From an uncultured Eubacteriales bacterium (GTDB taxonomy: Bacteria > Bacillota > Clostridia > TANB77 > CAG-508): a DNA stretch of 60,300 bases. The position numbers and the translations under genes are program-made. Shown piece after piece: positions 18,502 to 27,524 of the stretch (position 1 is the first letter of the stretch; each line of letters starts with the position of its first letter). The notes beneath the pieces are model-generated. The model ran no database searches. It was not told where the DNA came from and saw only the letters and a list, made by a program, of their open reading frames with translations. The stretch lies in NCBI GenBank assembly GCA_949289635.1, contig CASEOS010000008.1:1-60300 (forward strand), read 5' to 3'.

Positions 18502-18518
18502 AGAGACTCTCCTCTCTT

Positions 18519-18848
18519 TTAAATAATTTTTTCACTATGAATATCAAATGGTGGTGTACACATAATAGCGAACTTTACTTTTCCTTCAATACTATGTTTT
18601 GCATTTATAGGAATTTCTACAAAATCCCCTTCTTCTACTTCATTTTTTTCGCCATTTATAATAACTGTTGCTTTTCCATTTAATATATAATAATATTTTG
18701 TATTTTTCTCGTTTATAAATGTACCATGAAATCCATCTAATTCTCCTATTACAAAATCCATAGCTTTTTCTTTTTCTGCAAATAAATCTGTTATTATCAT
18801 ATTGTCTCCTACATTTCTTTTAGGTGCCTTTCTATACTTATAAATCAT
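18519..18848 (-). CDS. Small cupin-domain protein
   Basis: A 109-residue single-cupin protein. The beta-barrel motifs are GFHGTFINEKNTKYYYILNGKATVIINGE and GDFVEIPINAKHSIEG. Only part of the usual metal-binding His/Glu set is present (His in KHSIE), so it may be a binding or regulatory rather than catalytic cupin. The start at 18848 is supported by AAAGGAGTATACG. Confidence 0.75.
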   Translation of the reverse strand: MIYKYRKAPKRNVGDNMIITDLFAEKEKAMDFVIGELDGFHGTFINEKNTKYYYILNGKATVIINGEKNEVEEGDFVEIPINAKHSIEGKVKFAIMCTPPFDIHSEKII

Positions 18849-18866
18849 CGTATACTCCTTTACTTT

Positions 18867-19313
18867 TTATTTTCCTAAATATGTTGTATCATCAAAAACT
18901 TCTAATGGAAATATTTTATTTTCTTCTAAATCTTTTAAATGAGCTATATTGATATCATAACTTCTTAGTTCTTCTCTTGACATATGTTTTATTGTATCCA
19001 TGTCTATCCATTGTACATCTAAGATTTCATTCGTATCAAATGTTATGTTTTCTTCTATTATATCTGCTGTGAATTTTACTAATATTCTTGTTCCTTCTGG
19101 TTTATTAAATGAACATATTGGCAATACTCCTGTTAATTTCACTTTACATCCTGTTTCTTCAAATGTTTCTCTTATTGCTGCATCTGTTATTTTTTCTCCC
19201 TCTTCCATATGTCCTGCTGGATAGTTCCATTGTCCGTAACATTTCTTTTTTGCTTCTTTTACCATTAGTATTTTATTTCCTTTTCTTACGATACACCCCG
19301 CTATAACTATCAT
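18867..19313 (-). CDS. NUDIX hydrolase
   Basis: A 148-residue NUDIX protein with an intact box GHMEEGEKITDAAIRETFEETG. The N-terminus VIAGCIVRKGNKILMVKEAKKKCYGQWNYPAGH is typical of MutT/ADP-ribose-type members, and the C-terminal part includes ILDVQWIDMDTI. It hydrolyses a nucleoside diphosphate derivative; the specific one cannot be read from sequence. Confidence 0.83.
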   Translation of the reverse strand: MIVIAGCIVRKGNKILMVKEAKKKCYGQWNYPAGHMEEGEKITDAAIRETFEETGCKVKLTGVLPICSFNKPEGTRILVKFTADIIEENITFDTNEILDVQWIDMDTIKHMSREELRSYDINIAHLKDLEENKIFPLEVFDDTTYLGK

Positions 19314-19395
19314 AATATTTTTCTCCGTTTCATTTTATTGCCTTTACTATATCATATATTTTCTTTTTTCTCAATCTATATAGTTTCTATTAACA

Positions 19396-19424
19396 AAAAA
19401 TACCTGAAAATATCAGGTATTTTT
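19396..19424 (-). terminator. Terminator after the frameshifted acetyltransferase
   Basis: AAAAATACCTG and CAGGTATTTTT flank an AAAATAT loop. It is symmetric with a T run on both strands and begins 2 bp from the stop of the minus-strand acetyltransferase remnant. Confidence 0.7.
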
Positions 19425-19426
19425 CT

Positions 19427-19898
19427 TTAATCAATATTCTTTACAAACATTATTTGTTGTTTTCTTTCGTTATCCTCTTTTTCTTCAAATCTATACAATT
19501 CTTTAAACCCATACTTTTCATGTAAACGAATAGATGGTATGTTATTTACATTGATGCAACTATACATTGTACAATTGCTAAATTTATCTAGTACATATGC
19601 TAATAGCTTTTTAGCAATTCCTCTTCCCATAAATTCTTTTCTGGTAACAACTTCCCAAATGTATACAACATTTTCTGGCATGTCTTCTACTTTATTTGGA
19701 AACCCTTCTATTTCACAAAAATCATTTCCTTGATATACAGCAATATATCCGTGCTGGTATATTTTCTTCTAAATATACTATCTTCAATATTTTATCATTA
19801 CTTAAAAGCATTTGATTGCTTTCTTCTGTAATATATCCACTATTATTTTCTTCCCATATTTTTTGAATATCTTCTAAATATTGATTTTCAACTATCAT
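19427..19898 (-). pseudogene. GNAT acetyltransferase interrupted by a +1 frameshift
   Basis: The gene starts with ATG at 19898 behind AAGGAGAAGCAA and encodes MIVENQYLEDIQ... for 49 codons to ...EENIPA. A single extra base at about 19751 then shifts the frame. Skipping it gives GYIAVYQGNDFCEIEGF and joins the continuing GNAT core with WEVVTRKEFMGRGIAKKLLAYV (acetyl-CoA pyrophosphate loop RGIAKK) and LHEKYGFKELYRF, a normal protein of about 156 residues. Either a true inactivating insertion or a sequencing or assembly error. Confidence 0.8.
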
Positions 19899-19920
19899 TT
19901 GCTTCTCCTTATTAAATAAA

Positions 19921-19951
19921 AATATGCAGATATGTGAAATATCTACATATT
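19921..19951 (-). terminator. purH terminator
   Basis: AATATGCAGATAT and ATATCTACATATT form a stem with a GTGAA loop, 42 bp beyond the purH stop, with TTTTTATTT following on the minus strand. Confidence 0.6.
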
Positions 19952-19992
19952 TATTTTTTACATTTTTTATTTTTATATGTACTTAAATTTTA

Positions 19993-21540
19993 TTAATGTC
20001 TAAAATGTCTCATTCCTGTGAAAATCATTGTAATTCCATATTCGTTACATTTATCAATTGAATCTTGATCTCTTATAGATCCACCTGGTTGAATGATTGC
20101 TGTAATTCCAGCTTTATGTGCAGCTTCTACACAATCTGAGAATGGGAAGAATGCATCTGATGCAAGTACAGCTCCTTTTGTTACACCTTCTCCAATTAGC
20201 TCTTCTGCGTGTTCTACTGATTGCTCAGTAGCCCAAATTCTATTTACTTGTCCAGGTCCAATTCCGATTGATTGTTTATCTTTTCCAAGTGCGATTCCAT
20301 TTGATTTTACATATTTTACAATTTTCCATGTAAATAACATATCTTCTAATTCTTTGTCTGTTGGTTTTCTGTCTGTTACCACTTTGTAATCATCTAATAA
20401 TTTTGAATCGATTGATTGTACAATAATTCCACCATTGATTTTCTTAATATCTAAAGCATTTTCTGGTTGTTTTACTGTAATAGATGGTAATTCTAATACT
20501 CTTACATTTTTCTTTGTTTGTAATATTTCTAAAGCTTCTGGTTCATATGATGGAGCAACAATTACTTCTAAGAAGATTTCTTTCATTTCTTGTGCAATTG
20601 CTTTTGTAATTTCTCTATTTGCTACAACAATTCCTCCGAAGATTGAAGTTTTGTCAGCTTCAAAAGCTTTTTTCCATGCTTCATAAATATCATTACTACT
20701 TCCTACTCCACATGGATTTCCATGTTTACAAGCAACAACAGTTGGTTCGTCAAATTCTTTTAGCAACTCTAATGCACCATTTGTATCATTAATATTATTA
20801 AATGATAATTGTTTTCCATTTAATTGTTTTGCAATGGTTAGAGAACCTTCACATTTTCCGATTTCTTTATATAATGCACCAATTTGATGTGGATTTTCTC
20901 CATAACGCATTTCTTCTACTTTTTCATATGTTAATGTTAACTCTTGTGGTAATGAATTGTCTTTTCTTTCTTCTTTCAAGTATTTACATATCATAGCATC
21001 ATAACTTGCTGTATGTTCAAACACTTTATTCATTAAATAGAATTTTGTATCTAATGATACTTGTCCGTTTTCTTTTAATTCTGTTAATACTTTTTCATAA
21101 TCATTTGGATCTGTTATGACTGTAACGTCTTGGTAATTTTTAGCAGCGCTTCTAAGCATAGTAGGTCCACCAATGTCTATGTTTTCAATTGCTTCTTCTC
21201 TTTTTACACCTTCTTTTAATATGGTTTGTTTAAATGGATATAAGTTAACAACTACAAAGTCAATGGTATCTACATTTAGTTCTTCCAATTGTTTCATATG
21301 GTTTGGATTACTTCTCATGGCTAATATTCCTGCATGTACTTTTGGGTGAAGTGTTTTTACTCTTCCATCTAAACATTCTGGAAATCCTGTATAATCAGAA
21401 ATTTCTGTTACTTTTACATCATTTTCTTTTAGCTTTTTGTATGTTCCTCCTGTTGATATAATCTCGATTCCTAATTTTTCTAATTCTTTTGCAAATTCTA
21501 CTATTCCGCTTTTGTCTGAAACGCTAATTAATGCTTTCAT
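19993..21540 (-). CDS. purH: PurH, bifunctional AICAR transformylase/IMP cyclohydrolase
   Basis: A 515-residue protein catalysing the last two steps of IMP synthesis. The N-terminal MGS-like cyclohydrolase domain shows ISVSDKSGIVEFAKEL, STGGTYKKL and CLDGRVKTLHPKVHAGIL. The C-terminal transformylase domain has KHGNPCGVG and the C-terminal GMRHFRH. Length is normal. It lies 20 kb from the main purine region, next to the ispD gene. A good promoter (TTGACC, 17 bp, TATAAT) precedes it and the start has AAGGAGGTAATT. Confidence 0.97.
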   Translation of the reverse strand: MKALISVSDKSGIVEFAKELEKLGIEIISTGGTYKKLKENDVKVTEISDYTGFPECLDGRVKTLHPKVHAGILAMRSNPNHMKQLEELNVDTIDFVVVNLYPFKQTILKEGVKREEAIENIDIGGPTMLRSAAKNYQDVTVITDPNDYEKVLTELKENGQVSLDTKFYLMNKVFEHTASYDAMICKYLKEERKDNSLPQELTLTYEKVEEMRYGENPHQIGALYKEIGKCEGSLTIAKQLNGKQLSFNNINDTNGALELLKEFDEPTVVACKHGNPCGVGSSNDIYEAWKKAFEADKTSIFGGIVVANREITKAIAQEMKEIFLEVIVAPSYEPEALEILQTKKNVRVLELPSITVKQPENALDIKKINGGIIVQSIDSKLLDDYKVVTDRKPTDKELEDMLFTWKIVKYVKSNGIALGKDKQSIGIGPGQVNRIWATEQSVEHAEELIGEGVTKGAVLASDAFFPFSDCVEAAHKAGITAIIQPGGSIRDQDSIDKCNEYGITMIFTGMRHFRH

Positions 21541-21602
21541 AATTACCTCCTTAATTATTATTTATATTTTATATTTGGTTTTAATACTTACACTGCACTA
21601 CT

Positions 21603-21631
21603 ATTATATAGCATAAAAGTGCTTTGGTCAA
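21603..21631 (-). promoter_or_regulatory. purH promoter
   Basis: On the minus strand TTGACC (complement of 21626-21631) and TATAAT (complement of 21603-21608) are 17 bp apart, 63 bp upstream of the purH ATG. The near-consensus match indicates vegetative sigma-A transcription. No known purine riboswitch or PurR-type box was recognised in the short leader. Confidence 0.7.
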
Positions 21632-21645
21632 ACATTTTTTGAATT

Positions 21646-22329
21646 TTATGTTAATTTTACAAATTGTTTTATAATATGGATATCCTCATAAGTTGTAATT
21701 TTTATATTGGTGTAATCTCCTTCAATGATTTTTATTGGATATCCTTCTTTTTCCAATAACATACAATCATCTGTTACTTCATCATGTTTATATTTTTCAT
21801 GCATATTCCACAATATGTTTCTATCAAAACATTGTGGTGTCTGAATAATCCATGTATTGGCTCTTACAGTCGTATTGACAACTACTTGATTTTCATCTGT
21901 AATTTTAATGGTATCTTTTGATTTTACACCAACTGTTACACCTTTAAATTCTTTCATACTTTCTATACATTTATCAATATAGTTTTGTTTTATGGCAGGT
22001 CTTGCACCATCATGAATCATCACAATATCTGCATTTGTTTCTTTTAAGCCGTTATAGACAGATTCTTTTCTAGAATTTCCACCTACTACCATATGAATTG
22101 GTTTTCGAAAGTTTTCTTTTTGTATGATTTCTTTTACAGTTTCTATTTCATCTTGTTTTACTGCTACCACAATGTTATCGACATATGTATTGGTATCAAA
22201 TGCGTTTAAGCTATAGAATAACACTGATTTTCCATTGACATCTTCAAAATTTTTATTTCTATTTTGTCCATATCTTGTACTATTTCCTGCGACTAAGATA
22301 ATGGCTGTTACTGTTTTTCCTTCTATCAA
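21646..22329 (-). CDS. ispD: IspD, 2-C-methyl-D-erythritol 4-phosphate cytidylyltransferase
   Basis: A 227-residue nucleotidyltransferase of the MEP isoprenoid pathway, converting MEP and CTP to CDP-ME. The CTP-binding N-terminus reads AIILVAGNSTRYGQNRNKNF; VHMVHDGARPA appears here as IVMIHDGARPAI, and WIIQTPQCF is the conserved substrate segment. Its ATG overlaps the ispE stop by four bases, giving translational coupling. Gene order of transcription is ispF, ispE, ispD. Confidence 0.93.
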   Translation of the reverse strand: MIEGKTVTAIILVAGNSTRYGQNRNKNFEDVNGKSVLFYSLNAFDTNTYVDNIVVAVKQDEIETVKEIIQKENFRKPIHMVVGGNSRKESVYNGLKETNADIVMIHDGARPAIKQNYIDKCIESMKEFKGVTVGVKSKDTIKITDENQVVVNTTVRANTWIIQTPQCFDRNILWNMHEKYKHDEVTDDCMLLEKEGYPIKIIEGDYTNIKITTYEDIHIIKQFVKLT

Positions 22330-23198
22330 AACATTTCCCCCTTTTTTACATTATATGATGTACAAATATATGTCTGGTATCTATCTTTTAGTGCTAAATA
22401 GGCATTTTTTGCTGATTGTTTATCTTCAAATATTCCATAAATACAAGAACCCGAACCTGTCATTAATGCCTGTAATGCTCCTTTTTTCATAAGTTCTTTT
22501 TTTATATGTTGCATCATTTCTTTTTCTTGTATAACTTCTTCAAATACATTATATAAATTATTTGCCAATAATTGCACATCGTTATTTTCTAATGCTTTTA
22601 TGATATTTTCTGTTGTATGTAATTGTTTTAAATCTTTTTTTGCATCTATTTTTTGATACATTTCTTTTGTATTACAATCCATTTCAGGTTTAATAATTAC
22701 CATATAGTATTTAAAATGTGTATCTATACTGGTAATCATTTCTCCTATTCCTTCTGCTTTTACTGCTTTGTTATAAAAACAAGGAACAACATCTGCACCT
22801 AAACTTTTTCCTAAAGAATCTATCTCTTTCTTCGTTAACTTTAAGTCAAATAGTTTATTCATGGCTATGATAAATGCAGCACAGTCTGTGCTTCCTCCAG
22901 CCATTCCTGCTTGCATAGGAATTTTTTTATTGACTGTTACTTCAATTCCGTTAATGACTTTATATTGTTCTTTTAATTTTACATAGGCTTTATAAATGAT
23001 ATTTTCTTTTGTATTTAGTTCCTTTACATTAATGTTTAATTTAAAATCATCTGTTTCTGTCTTCTTTATATAAATTTCATCATATAGATTTACCTTTTGA
23101 AATATAGATTCTAAATTATGATAATTGTCTTCTCTTTTTCCTAATATTTCTAAATTCAAGTTTACTTTTGCTCTCGCTTTTATATAGATTTCTTCCAT
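22326..23198 (-). CDS. ispE: IspE, CDP-ME kinase
   Basis: A 290-residue GHMP kinase phosphorylating CDP-ME at the 2-hydroxyl. Visible are the N-terminal KARAKVNLNLEILGKREDNYHNLE, the ATP-binding glycine-rich PMQAGMAGGSTDCAA and the C-terminal MTGSGSCIYGIFED. Length is normal. It acts in the cytoplasm between IspD and IspF, whose genes flank it. Confidence 0.95.
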   Translation of the reverse strand: MEEIYIKARAKVNLNLEILGKREDNYHNLESIFQKVNLYDEIYIKKTETDDFKLNINVKELNTKENIIYKAYVKLKEQYKVINGIEVTVNKKIPMQAGMAGGSTDCAAFIIAMNKLFDLKLTKKEIDSLGKSLGADVVPCFYNKAVKAEGIGEMITSIDTHFKYYMVIIKPEMDCNTKEMYQKIDAKKDLKQLHTTENIIKALENNDVQLLANNLYNVFEEVIQEKEMMQHIKKELMKKGALQALMTGSGSCIYGIFEDKQSAKNAYLALKDRYQTYICTSYNVKKGEMF

Positions 23199-23239
23199 AT
23201 ATCATCTTATTCCTTCCTAAGACACAAATCTAGTTTATT

Positions 23240-23704
23240 TTACTCTACTGTAATGCAGGCAAAAACACTAATTCCATTACCTTTTCCAAATTCTGTTAGT
23301 TCTTCTCCTGAAGTAGCTGTTATACCGATACAATTCTCATTGATTTTCAATATTCTTGCTATATTTTTTCTCATTTCTTCTACTTTAGGACTTATTTTTG
23401 GTGTTTTACATTCTATAGAAATCGATAGATGTATAATTTTATTATCTAAATATTTTAAGGCTTCTTTTAGATATTCTTCACTATTGGTTATACCTGTTTT
23501 ACACATCTCATCAGAAACTTTTCCAAGTATATTTTTACATGTAATTCCTGAAATGGCATTTGTAATCGCATGTAAAACAACATCTCCATCACTATTGGCT
23601 ACAATTGAAAAATTCTCATCGAATTCCACTCCTCCTAATAGTAGTTTTTTATCTGTATTTGTATAATCTATTCTATGACTATCTTGTCCAATGGCTACTT
23701 TCAT
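23240..23704 (-). CDS. ispF: IspF, MEcPP synthase
   Basis: A 154-residue protein forming 2-C-methyl-D-erythritol 2,4-cyclodiphosphate with CMP release. The metal ligands are in GQDSHRI (Asp8, His10) and SDGDVVLHAITNAI; the C-terminal ATSGEELTEFGKGNGI is the CDP-binding loop. It acts as a trimer. First gene of the ispF-E-D cluster. Confidence 0.95.
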   Translation of the reverse strand: MKVAIGQDSHRIDYTNTDKKLLLGGVEFDENFSIVANSDGDVVLHAITNAISGITCKNILGKVSDEMCKTGITNSEEYLKEALKYLDNKIIHLSISIECKTPKISPKVEEMRKNIARILKINENCIGITATSGEELTEFGKGNGISVFACITVE

Positions 23705-23899
23705 TTTTTCCTACCGTTCCTTTCTTAAAACATAATCTAATTGGAAAGAATTAAATATATTGTCATTCTTTTAATCTTTTCCTCTTTATAGCATACTTAA
23801 TCCTTTTCATTTTATCATACCCTATACCTTTATACAAGCAATTTTCTTACCAAAAACATTTTTAACTTTCTGAGAATATATCTTCTATGCAACAAAAAA

Positions 23900-23938
23900 A
23901 GTTAAAGTAGTCATTTCTTATTTTGACTTACTTTAACT
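23900..23938 (-). terminator. Terminator of the 415-residue unknown gene
   Basis: AGTTAAAGTA pairs with TACTTTAACT across an interrupted stem, followed on the minus strand by TTTTTTT, 10 bp after the stop codon at 23949. Confidence 0.7.
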
Positions 23939-23948
23939 TATGTTTATT

Positions 23949-25196
23949 TTATGACTTTTCTACATCTTTTTCTTCTATTTTTGGTTTCCTATTAAAAAAG
24001 TTTTCATAAATTTCTTCTAATTTACTTATTTTCTCCTCTGGATATTGATTACTTGTTTTTAATCTTCCTATTTTTGCTTGTAGCCATCTTTTATAATATT
24101 GATAGCCATCTATTCTTTCCATAAATTCCAATTGTTGAAGAATTCGATACACCTCTCTTGTCCATGTATATCCTCTTACCTTATCATAAGTGAGTCCTCT
24201 TACTCTAGCCCACTCATTACATCTATCGTTAAAAAATATTCCTCTTTTAAAAAATAATAATACACCTTTTTCATCTTGATTTTCTTCATTTTGATTTTCT
24301 TTATTTTGACTTTCACTATTTTCTTCATCTTCATTTTGATCTTTACCTTGCAAACGTTGCAATATTTCTTCAATCATTTCATTTATCTCTTCCTTTTCTT
24401 CAGTTCGCAAAGAGTAATCAAATCTACCATCTTCTCCATCTAATACATATATAAATCTATATAATTGTTCATAAATTTTAGCCGTCTCTCTTTTCCAGAT
24501 TTCTATTTTCTCTTCTTTTGTCGGGAAATTCTCCCCATTTGCTAATTCTAAATATTTATTTGTTAGGTCACGGTTTGTATAATACATAATCCCTTCTAAT
24601 AAGTCGTATCTATTTTCTATTCCATGCAAAAAATATTGGTCAAATTTTTTTTCATCAAATTCTCTATATTTTTTTAGTAAATTTTCTATTTCTTGTTCAT
24701 TTTGTCTAATAACACCATAGGTATAGCTTGTACTTGGCGTTAATTGTGTTCTATCTACTGTTTTAATATCTTGCCATGTAAATCCCTCTTTTTTCCATGC
24801 TTCTATATCTGCTGAGTTTCCTGTTTCTAAGATAGATAAATAAGATAAAGTAAGACACGGCTTGTCTTTTGTTACATTTGGCATATCTAATCTTGTATAT
24901 AGAAGTTTTTTTATATCCACATCCATTCTTCCATCGAAGTTTTCTGTCATTTTTCTTACTTCACTTCTAAAATTGGTTCTGTCCTCATCACTGTCAACTA
25001 AAACTTGTATATTTTCTAAATTTCCTTCTGTATTTCCCTTTGTAGTTTTTAATAACCATTTTCCATCTATTGAAAAAATATTGTTTTCTACTCTTATAGA
25101 AATATCAGTAGAAATATCAACTAAACACCAACCCATATTTTTTGTTATTTCCCTTAATTGCTCTCTATCTCTAGGTTCCTTTATATTTAATTCCAT
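23949..25196 (-). CDS. Protein of unknown function with acidic Q/N/E-rich linker
   Basis: A 415-residue soluble protein that I do not recognise. Roughly residues 1-120 look globular and beta-rich (WCLVDISTDISIRVENNIFSIDGKW), 120-285 are helical, then a low-complexity linker of Glu, Asn and Gln (about 288-315), then a helical C-terminal domain rich in Arg, Tyr and Trp (GYTWTREVYRILQQLEF). No signal peptide or membrane segment. It is monocistronic, with a terminator, and composition is normal for the window. Confidence 0.65.
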   Translation of the reverse strand: MELNIKEPRDREQLREITKNMGWCLVDISTDISIRVENNIFSIDGKWLLKTTKGNTEGNLENIQVLVDSDEDRTNFRSEVRKMTENFDGRMDVDIKKLLYTRLDMPNVTKDKPCLTLSYLSILETGNSADIEAWKKEGFTWQDIKTVDRTQLTPSTSYTYGVIRQNEQEIENLLKKYREFDEKKFDQYFLHGIENRYDLLEGIMYYTNRDLTNKYLELANGENFPTKEEKIEIWKRETAKIYEQLYRFIYVLDGEDGRFDYSLRTEEKEEINEMIEEILQRLQGKDQNEDEENSESQNKENQNEENQDEKGVLLFFKRGIFFNDRCNEWARVRGLTYDKVRGYTWTREVYRILQQLEFMERIDGYQYYKRWLQAKIGRLKTSNQYPEEKISKLEEIYENFFNRKPKIEEKDVEKS

Positions 25197-25367
25197 GTTA
25201 ACTACCTCTTTTATTTTCTTCTCCGTTTATTTCTCCATTTATTTTTTCTTTAGTAGTTAATTCAGATATATCACATGAATATTAAATTATCAATAGTTTT
25301 TCTATTTCTTTTTTAATTTATTTCATTTATTATTTTGAATTTATTAATTACATTTATGTGATTTTGC

Positions 25368-26012
25368 TTAATTTTCAATCATATCCTTTAAATTATGAGA
25401 AACTAATTTTAAATCTTGAATAGAATTTCCTTTTATAACATACGGCATACAATGTTCTATTTTTAAATGAAATATTTTTTCTTTAGGCTCAATATGAAAC
25501 ATATTTAAAAATAGACATCTAATTGCATGAAAATGAGAAAATATTCCTATAGTTATATCTTCTTGAAAATCTAAGGAATCTAAAAATTTTCTACATCTTT
25601 CACTTACATCTGCATAATTTTCTCCTTCTGGCGCTTTTTGAACAAAATCAGTTCTAAATTTATTGAAATCCTCATCAACTATATATTTTCTATATTCTTT
25701 AGAATCTATCAAATCTTTTTTCTCTTTCCCTTCAAAAATTCCTAAACATCGTTCTTTCAATTCTTCACATACATTTAATGGATATCCTGGTTTTGCTAAC
25801 TTTGCAGTTTGAATTGCTCTATTTAAACTGGAACAATATACTTTTTCTATTTCTTTTACGATTTCATTGTTTGCTAAACTACTTGCTTGTTTTCTTCCTA
25901 ATTCTGTTAGGTCTGTCATTTCATTATTTAATGTTCCTGTATATAAAGCTGTTCCATTATCATTTAAAATATTTGCCATTGTTTGGCCATGTCTTATTAT
26001 AACTATTTTCAT
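25368..26012 (-). CDS. Histidine phosphatase family protein
   Basis: A 214-residue phosphoglycerate-mutase-like phosphatase. The RHG motif is IVIIRHGQTMAN; the second arginine is in YCSSLNRAIQTA, the Glu in RCLGIFEGKEKKDL and the second catalytic histidine in IGIFSHFHAIRC. All four phosphate-pocket residues appear present. Substrate unknown; likely a sugar or metabolite phosphate. Short gap to the upstream acetyltransferase gene. Confidence 0.85.
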   Translation of the reverse strand: MKIVIIRHGQTMANILNDNGTALYTGTLNNEMTDLTELGRKQASSLANNEIVKEIEKVYCSSLNRAIQTAKLAKPGYPLNVCEELKERCLGIFEGKEKKDLIDSKEYRKYIVDEDFNKFRTDFVQKAPEGENYADVSERCRKFLDSLDFQEDITIGIFSHFHAIRCLFLNMFHIEPKEKIFHLKIEHCMPYVIKGNSIQDLKLVSHNLKDMIEN

Positions 26013-26027
26013 CTCTTTTCTCCTTTT

Positions 26028-26603
26028 CTATTTTATTACTTTACAATTTCTATCTACTTTTTCTTTTCCATGTACTGAAATATATATTTGAAACATATTT
26101 TTCATAATCTTCTCTTCAGTATCTTTATAAGTAGAAATCGGAAGTACATAGATTGATAATATTAAAGTTTCAAACCATTTTAATTCAAAGTTTAATTTTT
26201 CAAAACCTAAAGTTTCATAAAACTTTGTTCTTCTTTCTCTTAGTAGATTTTCTTGCCTATCTTTTCCTAAGCCTAGTTTTTCTATTTCTACAAATATCCC
26301 ATCATATGTTTCCATTTGTTTTTTTAGTAATTGTATCGCTTTTGTTCCATATCCTTTATTTTGATATTTTTCTAAAATAGCAAAATAATCTAGTTGCACA
26401 TATTGGTTATTTTTGATTGTATTGATGATAAAAAATCCAACAAATTGATTATGTTCACATATCTTGATAAGTTTTGTTATCTTTTTATCATAATTTTGTT
26501 CTATAGTTTTTAATTCTTTTCTTTCTTCTTTTGGAAATATTTTTATATATTCTGGATATACTTCCTTTTTAAATTCTTCTATTCCAATATTGATTAAGTT
26601 CAT
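26028..26603 (-). CDS. GNAT-family N-acetyltransferase
   Basis: A 191-residue protein with the GNAT core. FVGFFIINTIKNNQYVQLDYFAILEKYQNKGYGTKAIQLLKKQ contains the acetyl-CoA loop YQNKGYGTKA, followed by FYETLGFEKLNFELKW. The C-terminal 35 residues extend beyond the usual fold. Substrate unknown. It shares the minus strand with the histidine phosphatase 15 bp downstream. Confidence 0.75.
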   Translation of the reverse strand: MNLINIGIEEFKKEVYPEYIKIFPKEERKELKTIEQNYDKKITKLIKICEHNQFVGFFIINTIKNNQYVQLDYFAILEKYQNKGYGTKAIQLLKKQMETYDGIFVEIEKLGLGKDRQENLLRERRTKFYETLGFEKLNFELKWFETLILSIYVLPISTYKDTEEKIMKNMFQIYISVHGKEKVDRNCKVIK

Positions 26604-26625
26604 TGTTTAAATTCCCTTCTATAGG

Positions 26626-27471
26626 TTATTCTTGTTCTTTGATAAATTGTAATATTTGATGTTCAATATCCTCTATTTTATGATAATATACTATATTTTT
26701 TACATTTACACAACCTTTTACTAATCCTGATATTTTACTGCCTTCTTTGGCTATGACAAGTACAGGAATATTTAAAGTGACAGCCTCTTGCAATTCCATT
26801 CCTTGTCCTGTAGATACTCTACTCATCTCTGCAATTATCATTTTAGTATCTTGTAATAATTGCATGGCTTTTTCATATCTTTCAGTATCATTTCCTTTAA
26901 ATTTCATCGTATCCAAAGGACTAGAAACAATATATTTTGAATCTATTAGTGAAACTATTTTTTCATATGTTTCCACACTAGAAGAATCAGAACCTAATAC
27001 CGCTCCTGTAATTAATATTCTATTTTTATCTTTATATTGATAATTTTTTAATACCCCAACAGCCTCTTCTCTCTTAAATTCTTTAACAATCTCAATATTA
27101 GATCTTGCACATTTAGCTAGTTCATTTGTATCACATATCACTTCTTTACAAATATATTGATCAGAATCTTCTATTGTACTAGCATATACAATTCTACTGA
27201 TTTCTTCATATAGAATAGCTCCCATACACATCATACATGGTTCACAAGATACATACATGGTAGTTCCTTTTAATTCTCCATATAGGTTTGGATGATTTTT
27301 ACAAGCACTTTCTATTGCCATTAATTCTGCATGCGTATACATTGTTTTGCTCATTAGTGTATCATCATCACTTCTTCCTATAATTTCGTTATCTTTTACA
27401 ATAATTGCCCCATAAGGATATTTTGAATGTTTACTAATCTCAATAGCAATGTTCATAAATTTCTCGTCCAT
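26626..27471 (-). CDS. Cytidine/guanine-deaminase-like domain fused to a 2-deoxyribosyltransferase-like domain
   Basis: About 281 residues from the ATG at 27471, selected for its GAGGAG ribosome binding site. Residues 1-140 are a zinc-dependent deaminase: HAE at 47-49 and PCMMC at 78-82, with SCEPCMMCMGAILYEE as in TadA/guanine-deaminase enzymes. Residues 148-281 are a separate Rossmann-like domain resembling nucleoside 2-deoxyribosyltransferases: ILITGAV start and EMSRVSTGQGMELQEA (Glu215, Ser220, Gly224, Glu226), where the family's catalytic Glu lies. A base deaminase joined to a base-exchange domain suggests nucleoside salvage or detoxification; this is inference. Confidence 0.75.
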   Translation of the reverse strand: MDEKFMNIAIEISKHSKYPYGAIIVKDNEIIGRSDDDTLMSKTMYTHAELMAIESACKNHPNLYGELKGTTMYVSCEPCMMCMGAILYEEISRIVYASTIEDSDQYICKEVICDTNELAKCARSNIEIVKEFKREEAVGVLKNYQYKDKNRILITGAVLGSDSSSVETYEKIVSLIDSKYIVSSPLDTMKFKGNDTERYEKAMQLLQDTKMIIAEMSRVSTGQGMELQEAVTLNIPVLVIAKEGSKISGLVKGCVNVKNIVYYHKIEDIEHQILQFIKEQE

Positions 27472-27524
27472 AGCTTTCACTCCTCTTTCAAATGATATAC
27501 TGGTTAGTTTCACTTGTTATCAAA

